Below are positions 48,358 through 62,700 of a stretch of DNA of 64,000 nucleotides, in pieces. The position numbers and the translations under genes are program-made. Under the pieces are notes generated by a model. The model was not told where the DNA came from. It did not search any database and worked only from the letters and a program-made list of their open reading frames with translations. This stretch comes from Ciona savignyi (taxonomy: Eukaryota; Chordata; Ascidiacea; Phlebobranchia; Cionidae), in the NCBI GenBank assembly GCA_000149265.1, contig CH003025.1, forward strand, positions 333,234 through 397,233, written 5' to 3'. Each line of letters starts with the position of its first letter. Position 1 is the first letter of the stretch.

Positions 48358-48862
48358 AAGAGTCTCACAAGGAATTAACTACAACTCTTATATAGAATCT
48401 GAAGTGTATTGTTTCTGCAGGCGTAAACGGATATTCTGATATTCAAATCTAGCTTGCCATTTAAACATATTAGCATGTGCAACAAGTAAAATAATCTATT
48501 TGTGTAATGTTAGTTATACTATGGTATCCTACATTGTGTCGTCCGTTGCAAACAAAATCATTATGTCTGCACTTCGATGCGATAAATCATGTGAAAGCAC
48601 ACAATAAGATAAAATGTAAATATAGTGGCGGATAACTTGCAGAGTGTGATATTTACTGATTCTGTAGACGCTTGGGAAGAAAATGCTTATAACATAAGTG
48701 TATAAGGGGATATATCTATGACTTTCATAAGCAATTATGCAGTCGACCTATAAATCCTTCACAAAAGCATATATACAGACCAAACGACCAGACACTGGTA
48801 ACAAATTTAGAAATTGCGATTGAGTAAACATGTAGGTTAACGCCTCAGTCAATGTTATACGG

Positions 48863-49261
48863 CTAAGTTTCTAAAACCGAGCGCACAGAGTCAACATTGC
48901 AGACATACTTCGGGTACTTTAGCGTTACAAAGTCTAGCGCTTCTAGTACAAAACTTGCCCCATTGCCCTTCTCAAGCCAATTTAATTCGCAAAGTTGCTG
49001 GATAACTTTTATAGCAACCTTTTTGCGTTCCGGTGCCCAGTAAAACGGGATGCAGAAAAAGATCCCTTTGTTTTTGCTCCACCCCTCCAAGTTATCAATA
49101 CACATTGAATCTCCAGACTCGCTTGAAGTGATGCTGCAAGTTGCTTTTCCATCGAGCATTACGACTAGTCCAGTCTGCTTGGTAGGGTTTTGTTTAACAG
49201 CCCAACCGATTTCCAACTTTCTTGTGCTTGCGGAAATAGCTTCTTGCAGTACAGATTCCAT
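48863..49261 (-). CDS. Unrecognised protein or 3'-terminal exon
   Basis: Open frame of 132 residues from ATG 49261. The frame is open about 40 nt further upstream, and the ATG directly follows TTTGATACACAG, which would serve as a splice acceptor, so this may be the last exon of a gene whose 5' exons I could not find. Composition is balanced (MESVLQEAIS, GWAVKQNPTKQTGLVVMLDG, FFCIPFYWAPERKKVAIKV) and looks like real soluble protein, with a possible GWS/FFCIPFYW core. No family recognised. Confidence 0.5.
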   Translation of the reverse strand: MESVLQEAISASTRKLEIGWAVKQNPTKQTGLVVMLDGKATCSITSSESGDSMCIDNLEGWSKNKGIFFCIPFYWAPERKKVAIKVIQQLCELNWLEKGNGASFVLEALDFVTLKYPKYVCNVDSVRSVLET

Positions 49262-49279
49262 CTGTGTATCAAATTTCAA

Positions 49280-50791
49280 TCGCCCTAAATCAGCAGCATA
49301 GGCCTACGCACTTTACGCATGTAATGTTTTTGTTAAATGTTTGACAAACATATACAAGGTATCTAGAATTGTTATACTTACACAGACCATAGCAGGTTAC
49401 AATATCTTACATATAAACAGCGAACCCCATTCATTACCACAAGGGCGTGTAAATTTTTTCCATAAATGAAACAAACAAATTCTCCTGAACAGAAATAGTA
49501 TACAAAATATCAAAAATCACTCGAATGTAACATCGCCTATTTAATCGGCCAGGTTTATTCCATTAAACATACAAATCCAAATTACCGTCAACTTTGAAAT
49601 TGGAACAGAACTAATAGGTTAACCTGAACACCTGAAGGTAAAACTTGGCTGATTTAATTCCATGCTAAACGGCCAAACAAAACGACAGTGAATGCCTAGC
49701 AAAAGTTTCAAGGCAATAAAAGTTTAAACACGCTGTTTAAACTACCTTCTTTAGTGATTGTTTAACCAATACACAGCTACATACAATGCAAATACGTTTG
49801 CGGAAAATCGACCGATTTGACCGTTACTGTATATACAAAGGCATTATGAACTTGCGAATTTACCAAAATCCCCAGCAGAATACATCGTTTGACACTGAAG
49901 TTGTTGATTAACGATTGTTAGATTGTTGGAAGTCTAACGATGTGTAAAGAGTGTCTAAAGCATACACATGGTGGGCGACTATGTTAAAAAAAACACTTCT
50001 ATTAATCTGAAACATATTCGTACAATCCGACTGTCGTGAGAGGGTATACAGGTATAAGTAACTGTCTGCGAAACTACCTTTTGGTTGCGATAGAGATAAA
50101 CCACAATGGACAAAAGGATGAAAATCTATAATGTTTGAATTGTGTAATGATTATCGGCTATGTCATAAAAAGGTGGTTTAGAAACAACAGCAGCTAGGAA
50201 CTAAGGGAGTATTATAAGCACATCGGAATAATCGAACCATATAAAAATATATGACCAGTATTTGGTTGGGGTGTTTAGATTTTATTATATCGATTAAAAG
50301 GCGTAAATGATACTGTAGAAAGTGGTCACATTACCAAGAAGAATTATTATAGTTGGTATATACACCGCTTGTAATAGGCACATATTTAAAAATGTGTTGT
50401 TAAAATTAAATGTATAAAAAATGATAAAATGTTTTAGTGCGATAATAAAATGCGAATAAATGGAGACTTCAATACAAATAATTTGTGGCATCTTAAAAAT
50501 AAGCAAAAAGGTGTAACCAAAGAATTTTAACACGGTAATTTCAACTGGGTCATACAACAATACAAAAAAGAACCATCAAAATGCTGCAGATGCTTCGATT
50601 TCGAAAAAAAGTCTGGTAAAACTTAGGCGAAAGGCACACACGAGCCGGTAAACTGACGGGCAGGCAGTGAGTGTGAACCCAGCCTTTAATACAATCAAGT
50701 CCGGGTATACGGTATGTGTACACAATTGAAATGAGTTTCGTTTAAAAAACATTAGTATTTTACAAGTCGATTTGATGCAATCTCGGTTGTA
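49280..50791. other. Intergenic region, no gene seen
   Basis: AT-rich, with no recognised exon or intact repeat. Possible 5' exons of the 48863-49261 ORF would lie here on the minus strand, but no phase-consistent candidate was found. Confidence 0.5.
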
Positions 50792-52229
50792 TCAGTTCAT
50801 TTTCAATTCTGCGTACGTCATTATGACTCCCGAAAAGAGCATTAGAGGAAAGGCGACCCATCCGAGGATAAAGGAGTAACCCCACGCCCTGCCCATGTCA
50901 CTGTTCTTGCTGTTAACGATGCTTGTGAACAGGCCGATACATGTAAGGCCGAAAAGGGCTGTAGAATGCAAATGTTAGATATATATACGGCTGACATTGT
51001 GTGTGAAGTTAAGGCGTTGAGTTGCATTATCTCATTTATCTGTTAAGGTTAGAGGATGATATAATATTGAGTGGTCGAAAGGTGAACTTATAATTTTTAT
51101 CAGTATTATGATAACAGTAACGCTACAAACTGTGCAAAGTAAACTCTATGGTTAATCGGTTAAATTAAAAGAGCTAAATATAAATTGAACCATTTAAATA
51201 ACCGATCATCAAATATAGAATATACTTTAAGGCGAACAAAACTTTATAAAGTAGCGGAACCAACTGGATAACTAACACTCACCTGCCAGGAGATACAGGG
51301 TTGCAAAGACCGATGGCCCGATTTTAAATCTTCTGCTGTTACACACTGATGCGATGAAGCTGATGAATGACAGAACAATTGCAAGGAAACTGATGCAGAC
51401 AGCGAGAACGCCGAATCCACGGACCATTTCTATATAAACCAAGAGTTGGATATTAAGTGGTGAGGTCATACAATATTATGTAAAATTGTTTTTTAGAATT
51501 TGAAAATAGAAATATACTTTTGGTAAAAACGTCATCGTGCGCGAGTCTCTGTGTAGCCTATGGTATTGCAATTTTTGTGAAACGCAACACCTAACGAGAA
51601 GGTTGACGAGGTTGCACATATATATTTAAAAATGGGCAAAACGTTATTCGTGTACAAAACCCTTAAAAAATAAAATTCTATAACAAACTACACAAAGAAC
51701 TATAGCTGGGTAATAGTAATTTGTACCATAGTTTTCGTATTTTCGATCGGAACCAATTCTTAAGTTATCACACAGATTCGATGTGCAGACTCTCCACAGC
51801 CCGGAATGGACACTCGCAGAACCTTGAATAAAAGGTTTGTTTTAATATTTACCAATACTGCATATTTGTAATAAAACATCCTTCTACATGGCGATACTGT
51901 TCATAGAATAAAAAAAAAACAAATCATGGCTTTCCGTTTTCTGTACACAAGTATGGAACGGATTAACGGAGAGTTGCATGGTTTGTTATTGAAAGTCTTA
52001 ACAAGTGACTCCGTGGCGCAACGGTAGCGCGTCCGACTCCAGATCGGAAGGTTGCGTGTTCAAATCACGTCGGGGTCAAATTTTTATTTTTTATCCAAAA
52101 ACAGAATGGATAAAAAGTCGACTTACCTGTAAGCCAGTAGTTGGTGCATATGGCTACCAGCATAAAGATAAACCCAATAAGGCCAACACCAGCTGATAAC
52201 ATTTGCATTGTACGAACGCTTCCAGGCAT
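50792..52229 (-). CDS. Claudin/PMP22-like four-helix membrane protein 2
   Basis: Four exons: 52229-52127, 51822-51727, 51429-51283 and 50958-50792, all junctions phase 1, 170 residues. Helix 1 spans about residues 8-30. The first extracellular loop contains SGLWRVCTSNLC, the GLW...C...C signature of claudins and the wider PMP22/EMP/claudin superfamily. Helix 2 is about 70-92, helix 3 about 103-122 and helix 4 about 140-162. The short cytoplasmic tail (TYAELKMN) lacks a clear claudin PDZ-binding terminus, so an EMP/PMP22-like or divergent claudin is possible. Acts in the plasma membrane. The 147-nt third exon matches the length and phase of exon 2 in the gene at 25958-28146. A tRNA gene lies in intron 1 on the other strand. 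Confidence 0.85.
52007..52078 (+). tRNA. trnW-CCA: tRNA-Trp (anticodon CCA)
   Basis: 72-bp cloverleaf without intron. Acceptor arms GACTCCG / CGGGGTC pair (one G-T), with discriminator A at 52078. The anticodon stem TCCGA/TCGGA encloses loop CTCCAGA with CCA at 52039-52041. The A box TGGCGCAACGG and the B-box region TGTTCAAATCA are present. It nearly matches vertebrate tRNA-Trp; the anticodon-stem difference is compensatory, indicating a functional gene. A T-rich Pol III terminator follows at 52081-52085. It lies in intron 1 of the claudin-like gene 2, antisense to it. Confidence 0.95.
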
Positions 52230-54042
52230 TGTGTATTTCAAGATTAAGGTATTTACAGAATAATTAGAATTTCAAATGCTGCAAAAATACTGAATGTAAT
52301 TCGACCTGGCTCCGTTTGTCTGCTGTACAAAGTGATAGCCACATAGTGAGCTAATATTCATAGGTATAAAACTGATAAATTTAGACATTCGGTATTGTTT
52401 ATATAACGTCTAAGAAAGGTTATGTCCTACGGTGTGTTAGTTGTTTTTATTTTACACCACATCAACCTCGCAACCACCTGTTCACATTTCTAACGTACCG
52501 ATCATGTATAAGCAATCTCTGCTTCTTTGTCCCGAACCTGTTTTTGTACAGTAATCTTGATAAGCACACCACCTGGTATAGTATATATATGCCACAAGTT
52601 TAAATTTTAACAGTTCTACCTAGAACCCCATTCCTGAATCTAACCACAACGCCCCAATCTTGTTTCAGTGTGCAATTGTCCTCCTTTTAGCCCTTCCTAT
52701 GAAACTGCAATATTTCAATATAGTATTTTTCTTTCTTTCATCTAAAATCAATTTCGGGGTAGTCGAAGAGAAAACATTTTGTCTTGCCTTTTTATTACTA
52801 AACTAACTTGTTTCAATAAACCTGCACAATTTTTTTTAAACGCGTTTGCTAGGACACAGGCGACGCCCATTTGCTACAACTTCGTAAAAGTGGCTGTAAA
52901 GTAGATGGGCATGACTAACCAAGCCTCACCGCAGGGCACAAGTGGTTACGGGCGGGCGGGTACGAAGAATGGAGCGAGTATTATTTTACCTTCGCTCAAA
53001 ATCTGTGTCTGCACTACTAAACTCTCTGATTTGCAGAAGGCCAGCATATTATGCCCAATTTAACCATGCGTGCTGCGCCTTTAACGGCAACATCTAACCA
53101 TATGCGAAACTATTTATGTAATTTTACGAGACAAATTAAAAGAATAAATCTGCCTACACTTTGTTCTGAATTCGCTTGATGTTTCATAAAATACTCTTTT
53201 GTACCTATATACAATATCTGGGACATTTATGCTTGCATGTTGTATTACTAAAGTTAACAATCTTATTGACAACCTAAATGTAAATGACTATCTTTAGATT
53301 ACAATTTGTAATCGGTTTGTTTGGGCGACTTAAATATGATGACAAGCGCTAATTACTCCAACACAAAATGTATTGGTTCCAGGCGATATTAATTCTGCCG
53401 TTTGCAACGCACAAAAACGTTAACGACAGATAATTATGGAGCAACACTAAGGTAGGAAAAGAGGTAAGGAGCTAAACTGCTCAATAAAAGTCTGGAAACT
53501 AATTCAACTACCGTTTGATTGCCCTTGTAGCCGTCTTTCAGAGCGGCTTTAAATAATGACCCTTAAGCACTTTGAGTATTTGTCTCTGTTTCATACAACA
53601 CGGTCAACAAGTTTCGTTTTTTTTCGGACCATTGGTATAAACATGATAAGAAATCTCTGCTTGTTTCCAGATTATAAAGATTGGTGGTGCAAGTCTAAAT
53701 GATAAAGACTGGGATGTCTCCAGGTGTTTGTTTTACCTGACCAGTGGCGATGTTGGGAAATAGAAAAAGCTATGATATCACTTTGACGGAACACCCATCG
53801 TTTTTTTCTCTTTTCTATTTATTAAATCTTAATAAAGTCGATTGACTCATTTAGCCCCTAATATATGTGCTTAAGCTTAAGACCTCAATGGCTATAAGAT
53901 TGGGATAACTATCCCTCGTTATAAACCCATTAATTATTTCGACCGAAAGAAACAATGCTAGTTTATAGAAGACCGACATTTTATTAAAATAAATGCTGTA
54001 AACGGCCAAATAATTAATAACATTATTTAGATCTTTTCAAAT
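52230..54042. other. Intergenic region, no gene seen
   Basis: AT-rich stretch between the claudin-like gene 2 promoter side and the actin 3' end. No recognised exon or repeat, apart from a G-rich patch near 52940-52975. Confidence 0.6.
53980..53985 (-). terminator. Actin polyadenylation signal
   Basis: AATAAA on the minus strand, 58 bp beyond the actin stop codon. Confidence 0.6.
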
Positions 54043-56256
<2,214 letters not shown>

Positions 56257-56293
56257 CTATCGAATGAGTGTGGTTTGGACTAGCAACATTTCG

Positions 56294-56301
56294 CTTATAT
56301 A
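56294..56301 (-). promoter_or_regulatory. TATA box of actin
   Basis: TATATAAG on the minus strand, 83-90 bp upstream of the actin ATG, a good distance for a short 5'UTR. Confidence 0.65.
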
Positions 56302-56356
56302 CTAAATTTGAGTTCATGCAGTTGTCGTCACTTTAGTTCTTCCATACGCTGCATCT

Positions 56357-56366
56357 CCTTATAAGG
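56357..56366. promoter_or_regulatory. CArG box (SRF site)
   Basis: Perfect palindromic CCTTATAAGG about 55 bp upstream of the actin TATA box. Serum response factor sites of this form control muscle actin genes in chordates. Confidence 0.8.
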
Positions 56367-56735
56367 GACGAACTACCGTCATGCTGGTATGTTGTCACCT
56401 AATTTAACAACAGATGGGTATCGAGAATCTAAGAAAGCTATCATTTAACGTTGGTAAAGCACTTTCTTTTTATACTGGTCTACAAAGGGAAATGCACCTT
56501 GCAAAATATTTTTCGCTGTGTTATGTAATTTACATATATATATAAATTGATCTCTTGCTATGTTTAATTTATTTTTTCGTCCTCATTGTTAGGCATGAGC
56601 AGTGAAGCCCTGCACAGCTGACATCGACATAAAAATGTTATAAATACAGTTTAAAAAGTCCCGAAGTAGAAAAAAATTCAGCGCTGTTTTAAATTTGTCC
56701 CCAACAAAAGTTAGCCTGGCTGTTTTACTGTAGTC

Positions 56736-59700
56736 ATGTCGTATTTATGTCCTTATAAAGTTTATCTGGACGAACCCGATCGTCTCAGTGAACTTTTAAT
56801 TGGCTTGAAACTGGGAAAACGAACTGAGAAACCAACGAATCAAGATTTAGAGCCAGAAAATAAACCAGAAGGTTCAGGCTGATACATCAAACAAATTTAA
56901 CAACACAAACTTAATATTTTTACAATATGTTTTCTACCATTTTGGTTTTAAAAATTATGTGTATTTTTTTGTAAATTAATGTCATATTATATTAGCCTAA
57001 ACAAATTTTAATTTAGTACCGGTATATCAATACCCCAGTATGGAAAGTACGGCAGCTGCACACTCGAGTTTTTTGTTTTTCCTGCGTCTTTGCACACTTG
57101 GGTAATTTAACACATACCGGTACTCATGACCTAGCAGTATAAACATCGTATAATTTCCAACAAACCTGTAAACCTACCTCTGGACCTCGGGTAATTTACT
57201 GTCAGTACGTTTTTTGTTACGTAGATAGATATGTTAGCTGATGGATACGATAGATTTAGGATAGAATAATACGTTTTTTTAAGATTTTTACAAAATAGTA
57301 AAAAAGGAGATTGTGTGCACACTTGAAGTGTGCACTCTTGGACGTTTGCACACTGCACACTTAAATATTTGGCGCGTGCACACTCGAGATCTCGGCGAAA
57401 ATTGACGTACTTTCCATACGGGTCAATACCGATGTACGTACTGTATAACAACTTGTTCCCCCAACACATTGTACAAAAATCTTGTCCTGCCTTTATTTAT
57501 TCCTGTGTTTTATGGTCGATTTTGACAAAAATCTTGAATGTCAAAAATTCATATAACAAAGTACAAATTGCATGGCTATACCCTAGAACCTGCAGAAGAC
57601 GAACCTGTCGACCAAATCCTACAATGCTTGACATGCAAGTGTCAGCTGAACGAGCGCGAAGAGCAGTTGGAGCATTATAAGGGTGAATGGCACCGCTACA
57701 ACCTGAAGCTTCGACTGCTCGGTTTGCCCACCATCAGTGAGCTTGAGTTTGGCGGGATGCCAGGTATTTTCTGGCTGTTAAGCCCAGTTAATAAGAACAT
57801 CTGTGGTCGGCAGACTACTGAATTGTGGTGTTTTAAAACCACCTGCTGAATATTTTGTGTATTAGGTCTAGGCATTTAGTATTTTAGTGGATGTTGTCGT
57901 CTTAATCACTTGGAATATTGAGTGGTACTAAATATTTAAGACTTATCAATGTACACAAAATGCTGCAATAGCTCTCTGCTAAACATAAAGTGGGTCCAAA
58001 GTATTCTGTTCACGTAAAAAAAATCACTTACGTTTTCCTATTTACCCATTTAGAACAATATCCAATTTTCTCTCATTCGTGGTGCGCTGTGCTTTGCTGT
58101 TTCTATAGTGTGTTTAACTGCCAGCAAAGATTCTCAAAATAGAAGTTATGGGTATTTTTCTAAAAAAAAACCTTGTCTATTACATGGTGTGTTGTGTGTT
58201 GACAAAATTTTTTTTATTGTTTATCCATGAAATGTAATATATTGTTTGAAATACATTTACAAATCCTTTAAAATATGAGCAAGCATTGATTATCCCATGT
58301 TTTTCAATGTTTACAAGTGTACAGAATTTTATTTAATTTCCTATATGGGCTATCGTGTATGTAAAGTTTATTTGCTATAACTGGACTTTTAAAAAATAGT
58401 AAGAAACCTGCCTATGCACCTGGCAATCGAGTATACACACAAGGTTTAGCAGGAGGGGAGAGAAACATCTAATAATCCCCTAACATCCCCAGTTGATGAG
58501 TTGAGCATCTCGGGATCCGATTCTGAATATGATTCCGACAGAAAACGGAGGTTTTCGCTCTCGCTCTGCATCTCAGACGCGGAAGAAGACACGCATGATG
58601 AACAGTTCGACAACCGAATGCCGAAGCTTTATTTTCAGAATCACCAGCAAGAGGTTTTGTCAGTTTACAAGAAAGTCCTTTACAGCAAGGTACATCTTGG
58701 TGTCTATAGATCGCTCTAGGCTTTAATCCTATCCATAGTCATGTACAGCTTGCTATTAGGGGACTTCACGAAACTACGGGTAGAAAAAGATGAGATGTTT
58801 TTATATCCTTCTTTTCTCCTTGGTTCTGTCCCTTGGCAAACCACTAAATGGGCATTGCCAAGTTTTTCAAAATTAGATTCAATTCACATAGTAAGAAGGA
58901 GAAATAATGTGTGTGTTATAAGGGCATCTCCAATTTCAACACCTGATATCTGATATTTTTCTTACCCGGATCCGGATGGATAAACATTATTATCTTATCC
59001 TGACCAATTGTATCATACCAACCAAATGCATCATAGACATTAGACGACGATCAAGATGTATCACAACTCGCCACCGAGATAATCTCGGGAGCTTGCAACC
59101 AGACTTGGGTGATCATCTTACTGAGCGCCGGCCATTTTGCTGCAGCCGTCTTCACTGGGTCGAAGGTCACTGTGCACAAAACGTTTCACCGATACATTGT
59201 GAGAGCTAAGCGTGGTACAGTGCAAAGCTCTAATGATGGCTCCAATAGAAACAACACAGCAAAGTATGTATCTTGGGCTTGTATGCATACATTGGTACGA
59301 TGTTATGAGTTTGGTATTATGTTACCAATTTGGCGCAAAGGTGGCTTGTTTTAATGCTGTTTAAAAAGATTCAACGTTAAGATTAACCTTACGCATGTAA
59401 AACCTGCTCAACAAAATAATTATATAAATTTAAACTTCGTGTCATATAACATTTGACTGTTGTTTTCAGTATGGCTGTAAACTGTTCATTAATATAAGAG
59501 AAAGGAAAATGATTGACCAAGACTCGAGCCATAATGCTCATACGTAATGCACTGGACTATTCGCTGAAAGTTGGTAATATTTATAAACAGTTGCGATCTA
59601 TTCAAGGCAATTAGCAAACTTTGCCTGAACATAGAATTTAAATAGGATAACTTTAAGTATTTTAATTCATTGCACATAACTTTCACATAGCTTGGATAAC

Positions 59701-62700
59701 ACAAAAAATATTAGGAGGTTTTCTCAGTTCTCACAATTGCTGTTGTGATAACACGACTTTTGATTTCCATCCTTTAAGTTAACATGAATATGATTTGTCC
59801 TATCCTTACAAATAAGTACTTATTGCATCATAATGGTCACAGATCGGCAGGCGCAAGTTTACGACGCCACAATGAACAAATGTTGGAAGAAAGCATCAAG
59901 CAATTGCTTCTGTCCTGGAATGAGGAGATAAAGAATGCCTCGTTAATATTTCTCAGGATACCACAATACAGAAAGGTTTGGCGATCTTTTTTAATGAAAA
60001 TTATTTACTGCTGTTGTATTAGTTATAAAAAAATTTATATAGATATATTTATTGTATTATGAGAAGTCTTAAGTAGCCTATCATGAGAAAATCTTGACCC
60101 AGGTGGTAATCGAACTCACAAATTTAAATAAACTACACCACACTCTCAATCCTGAGCAATCGAGGCTAAATAATGATAAAATGCAAGGAAAATTATTGTC
60201 AAAATTATACTATTTTTCCATTTTTAGGGAAAAACATGAATTTCTATACGAACTAATTTATTAAAGCAATGTTGTTCTACGAAGTTCTTCAATACTTAAA
60301 CATCACAGGCACTGTTCTACAGTGGAAAAGACCCATTGTTTAATTCCAAGGATTCTAGAATTAGAACAATTCCCTTTGTCACACGACGTCCAACTTTTAA
60401 TGAAGTACAACGTGTTCATCAGGAGTTGTTTTCTGTCACTATTCATGGTATTATGTTGTCCATATATTTAAATTTATAAGGTTTAAATTACAGTTTAATA
60501 TGCTTGTATTGTTTGACCTTGGATTCACCTTTAGAATAAATAGCCTTTGAGGATTGTGGGTTTTGGAGCACACTTAAAATAGGGACCCTGGGCATAGAAT
60601 CACCTTCAGTAGAGAGCAAAATGTTGGGTTTTGAATGGCACTTAAGATAGACTGCTGGCACATTGTTCTTTGGGTTACTGTAAACTTAATAAAGTAAAAA
60701 AAGCTTATAAGACACATTTCTTGCTTCTTTATAAGACACGTTTTCTTTTGGCAACACTTGTGTTATTGGTACACATTTTTTGTTGAGCATCGTTTGCTGC
60801 TGACCACTCTTGTTTTAAAACAAAAGAATTACAGCCCTTTTCTTATCGTACTTATGTATGACGCATAAATATCTATCAATCCGTATCCTAATTGCACAGT
60901 AATTTTAGTATACAATGTCCCAGGTAAAAAGCCCATGGTGGAAATATTAACTCCACCAAGGCCAATAAAATTAAAGAAGACTCCTGAGATAAGGCAACAA
61001 GTTGAAAATCTACCTTTGTCTCAAACCGGTTGGTTGTACCTAGCGATTCTATGTATATGGTTACGTTCTTATTAAAAAAAAGAATATTTTCATAAAATTA
61101 GTAATCTAATAAGATTTGTTTCATATTAAAGTAAAATGTTGATCTTTTACAAACAGCTACAATTCTAGCAGTTTTGGAGACATAAAACTTGGCTGCAGCG
61201 CTTGTGTGTTAAGTAATGAATTTATAAAGTAATGTCAACTCACATATCTTAGCTGTATTCTGTAATATTGTGCTAAATAGATAATTTTGTGTAAACCAAG
61301 GAGGAAATTTTAAATTTTTTTCTGCCTGTAATGCAGACTCTGAAAAAGACCATGCAACACAAAAGGAACCTATGCAGTTAAACTTGTTTGAAGACAACGA
61401 CAGGAAAAATAAGAAAAAAAAGAAGAAAAGAAAGAAACCAGAAAGTGAACCGAAAACAAATAATAAAATGGTAACAGCTTTTAATAAATATTTGGAACAC
61501 AGTTATTAGAAAGTATTAGATTATGTAGATGGGTCTAACAATTGGAGTTATTCTCCTGCATGATATCAGTGAGTTTAAGCATGGAAAGTGACATAATCTA
61601 TGCTGAACAACAATGTAAATTGAGCTGTCAGAGCTATTACAGCGTATTAATATATGGATGTGACTTTAATTTGAATGATCCATCACCAAAATACCACTAC
61701 CTTGGAGCTATGTAAAGTGTCCTGCACAGGTGCACAGTGATAGCAACTAATTAGTAAAAACATCATTAAAATATGCTTGGAAAATAAGTATTTTGTTTCA
61801 AGGAAAGTCACATTGAATAATTATAATATGCACCAAATAATCCTGTTTTTGTGCAACAATGCCCAATGTGTTAGCTTTAATCCTAACTTCCCAGTTGAAC
61901 CAGGAGACGCCACCAGCCGTAGAACCATCCACGGAGAAAAGATATCCAGTTCATATAGAAGATTTCCTCAACCAGATGTTCACCGTGTGTAAGACATCGA
62001 ATCTTTCTCTTGCGCAACATACAATTGCGGGGTTCGCCCCACTTGGGGGTCATGACCCATCAATGGAATATGACATCACAAAAGCAATCAACTTGACGAT
62101 CGACTTAAGTGGAAATACTTTGCTTCACATAGCAGCAAAAACTGGACATAAAGATCTTATATTCTTGTTGCTTGAGACAGGTGCAGACCCAACAATTAGG
62201 TAAGTTCACTTAAATTGGTGTCTGGGTAATTAGCACTTTGTACTTTAGCTATCTCAATTATTATAAAAAAAGTCAAAATAGATAACATGGTGAATTGAAT
62301 TTGACTTTATTACAAAGTTTAAATAAACTTATATAACTTAACTTGGCGATGTAACACTTGTAAGTAATTTAGTAACTGACAAAGTAATTGTAATATCGTA
62401 AAAAATACAAATAAAGTAAACTGTAAAGTACAGAACTTAATTTAAAGCCGCTATAATAAAACAATCAATAAAAAATATGTGCGTCAGATTGATTAAGTGA
62501 AGCCAACTAAAATACTTAAAATATTATTGCACATGGTTGTTTTAACACTTTGTATGTAAGTCGTCCATTACTTCATAGTACCACTAAAGTAAGGTAGTTG
62601 TGCTGTGACACAATAGAAGAAATATACGCCTGAAAGTTATGTTATTTTCTTTTGTTTTTGCTCCTTGAATTGTTCAAAAGTTCACACACCTTAGATTTAA

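Larger units (their letters stand above)
46431..48862. other. Intergenic region with SINE cluster
   Basis: No gene seen. Holds family A SINE copies at 47060-47390, 47500-47645 and 48046-48357. An inverted repeat lies near 47432-47480 (GACAATAAACCGAC / GTCGTTTATTGTC, about 20-nt loop). Confidence 0.6.

Noticed and set aside
57131-57469. 112-codon minus-strand frame in ANKZF1 intron 1
   Set aside because: Lies almost wholly in the hAT-type MITE and crosses its right end.
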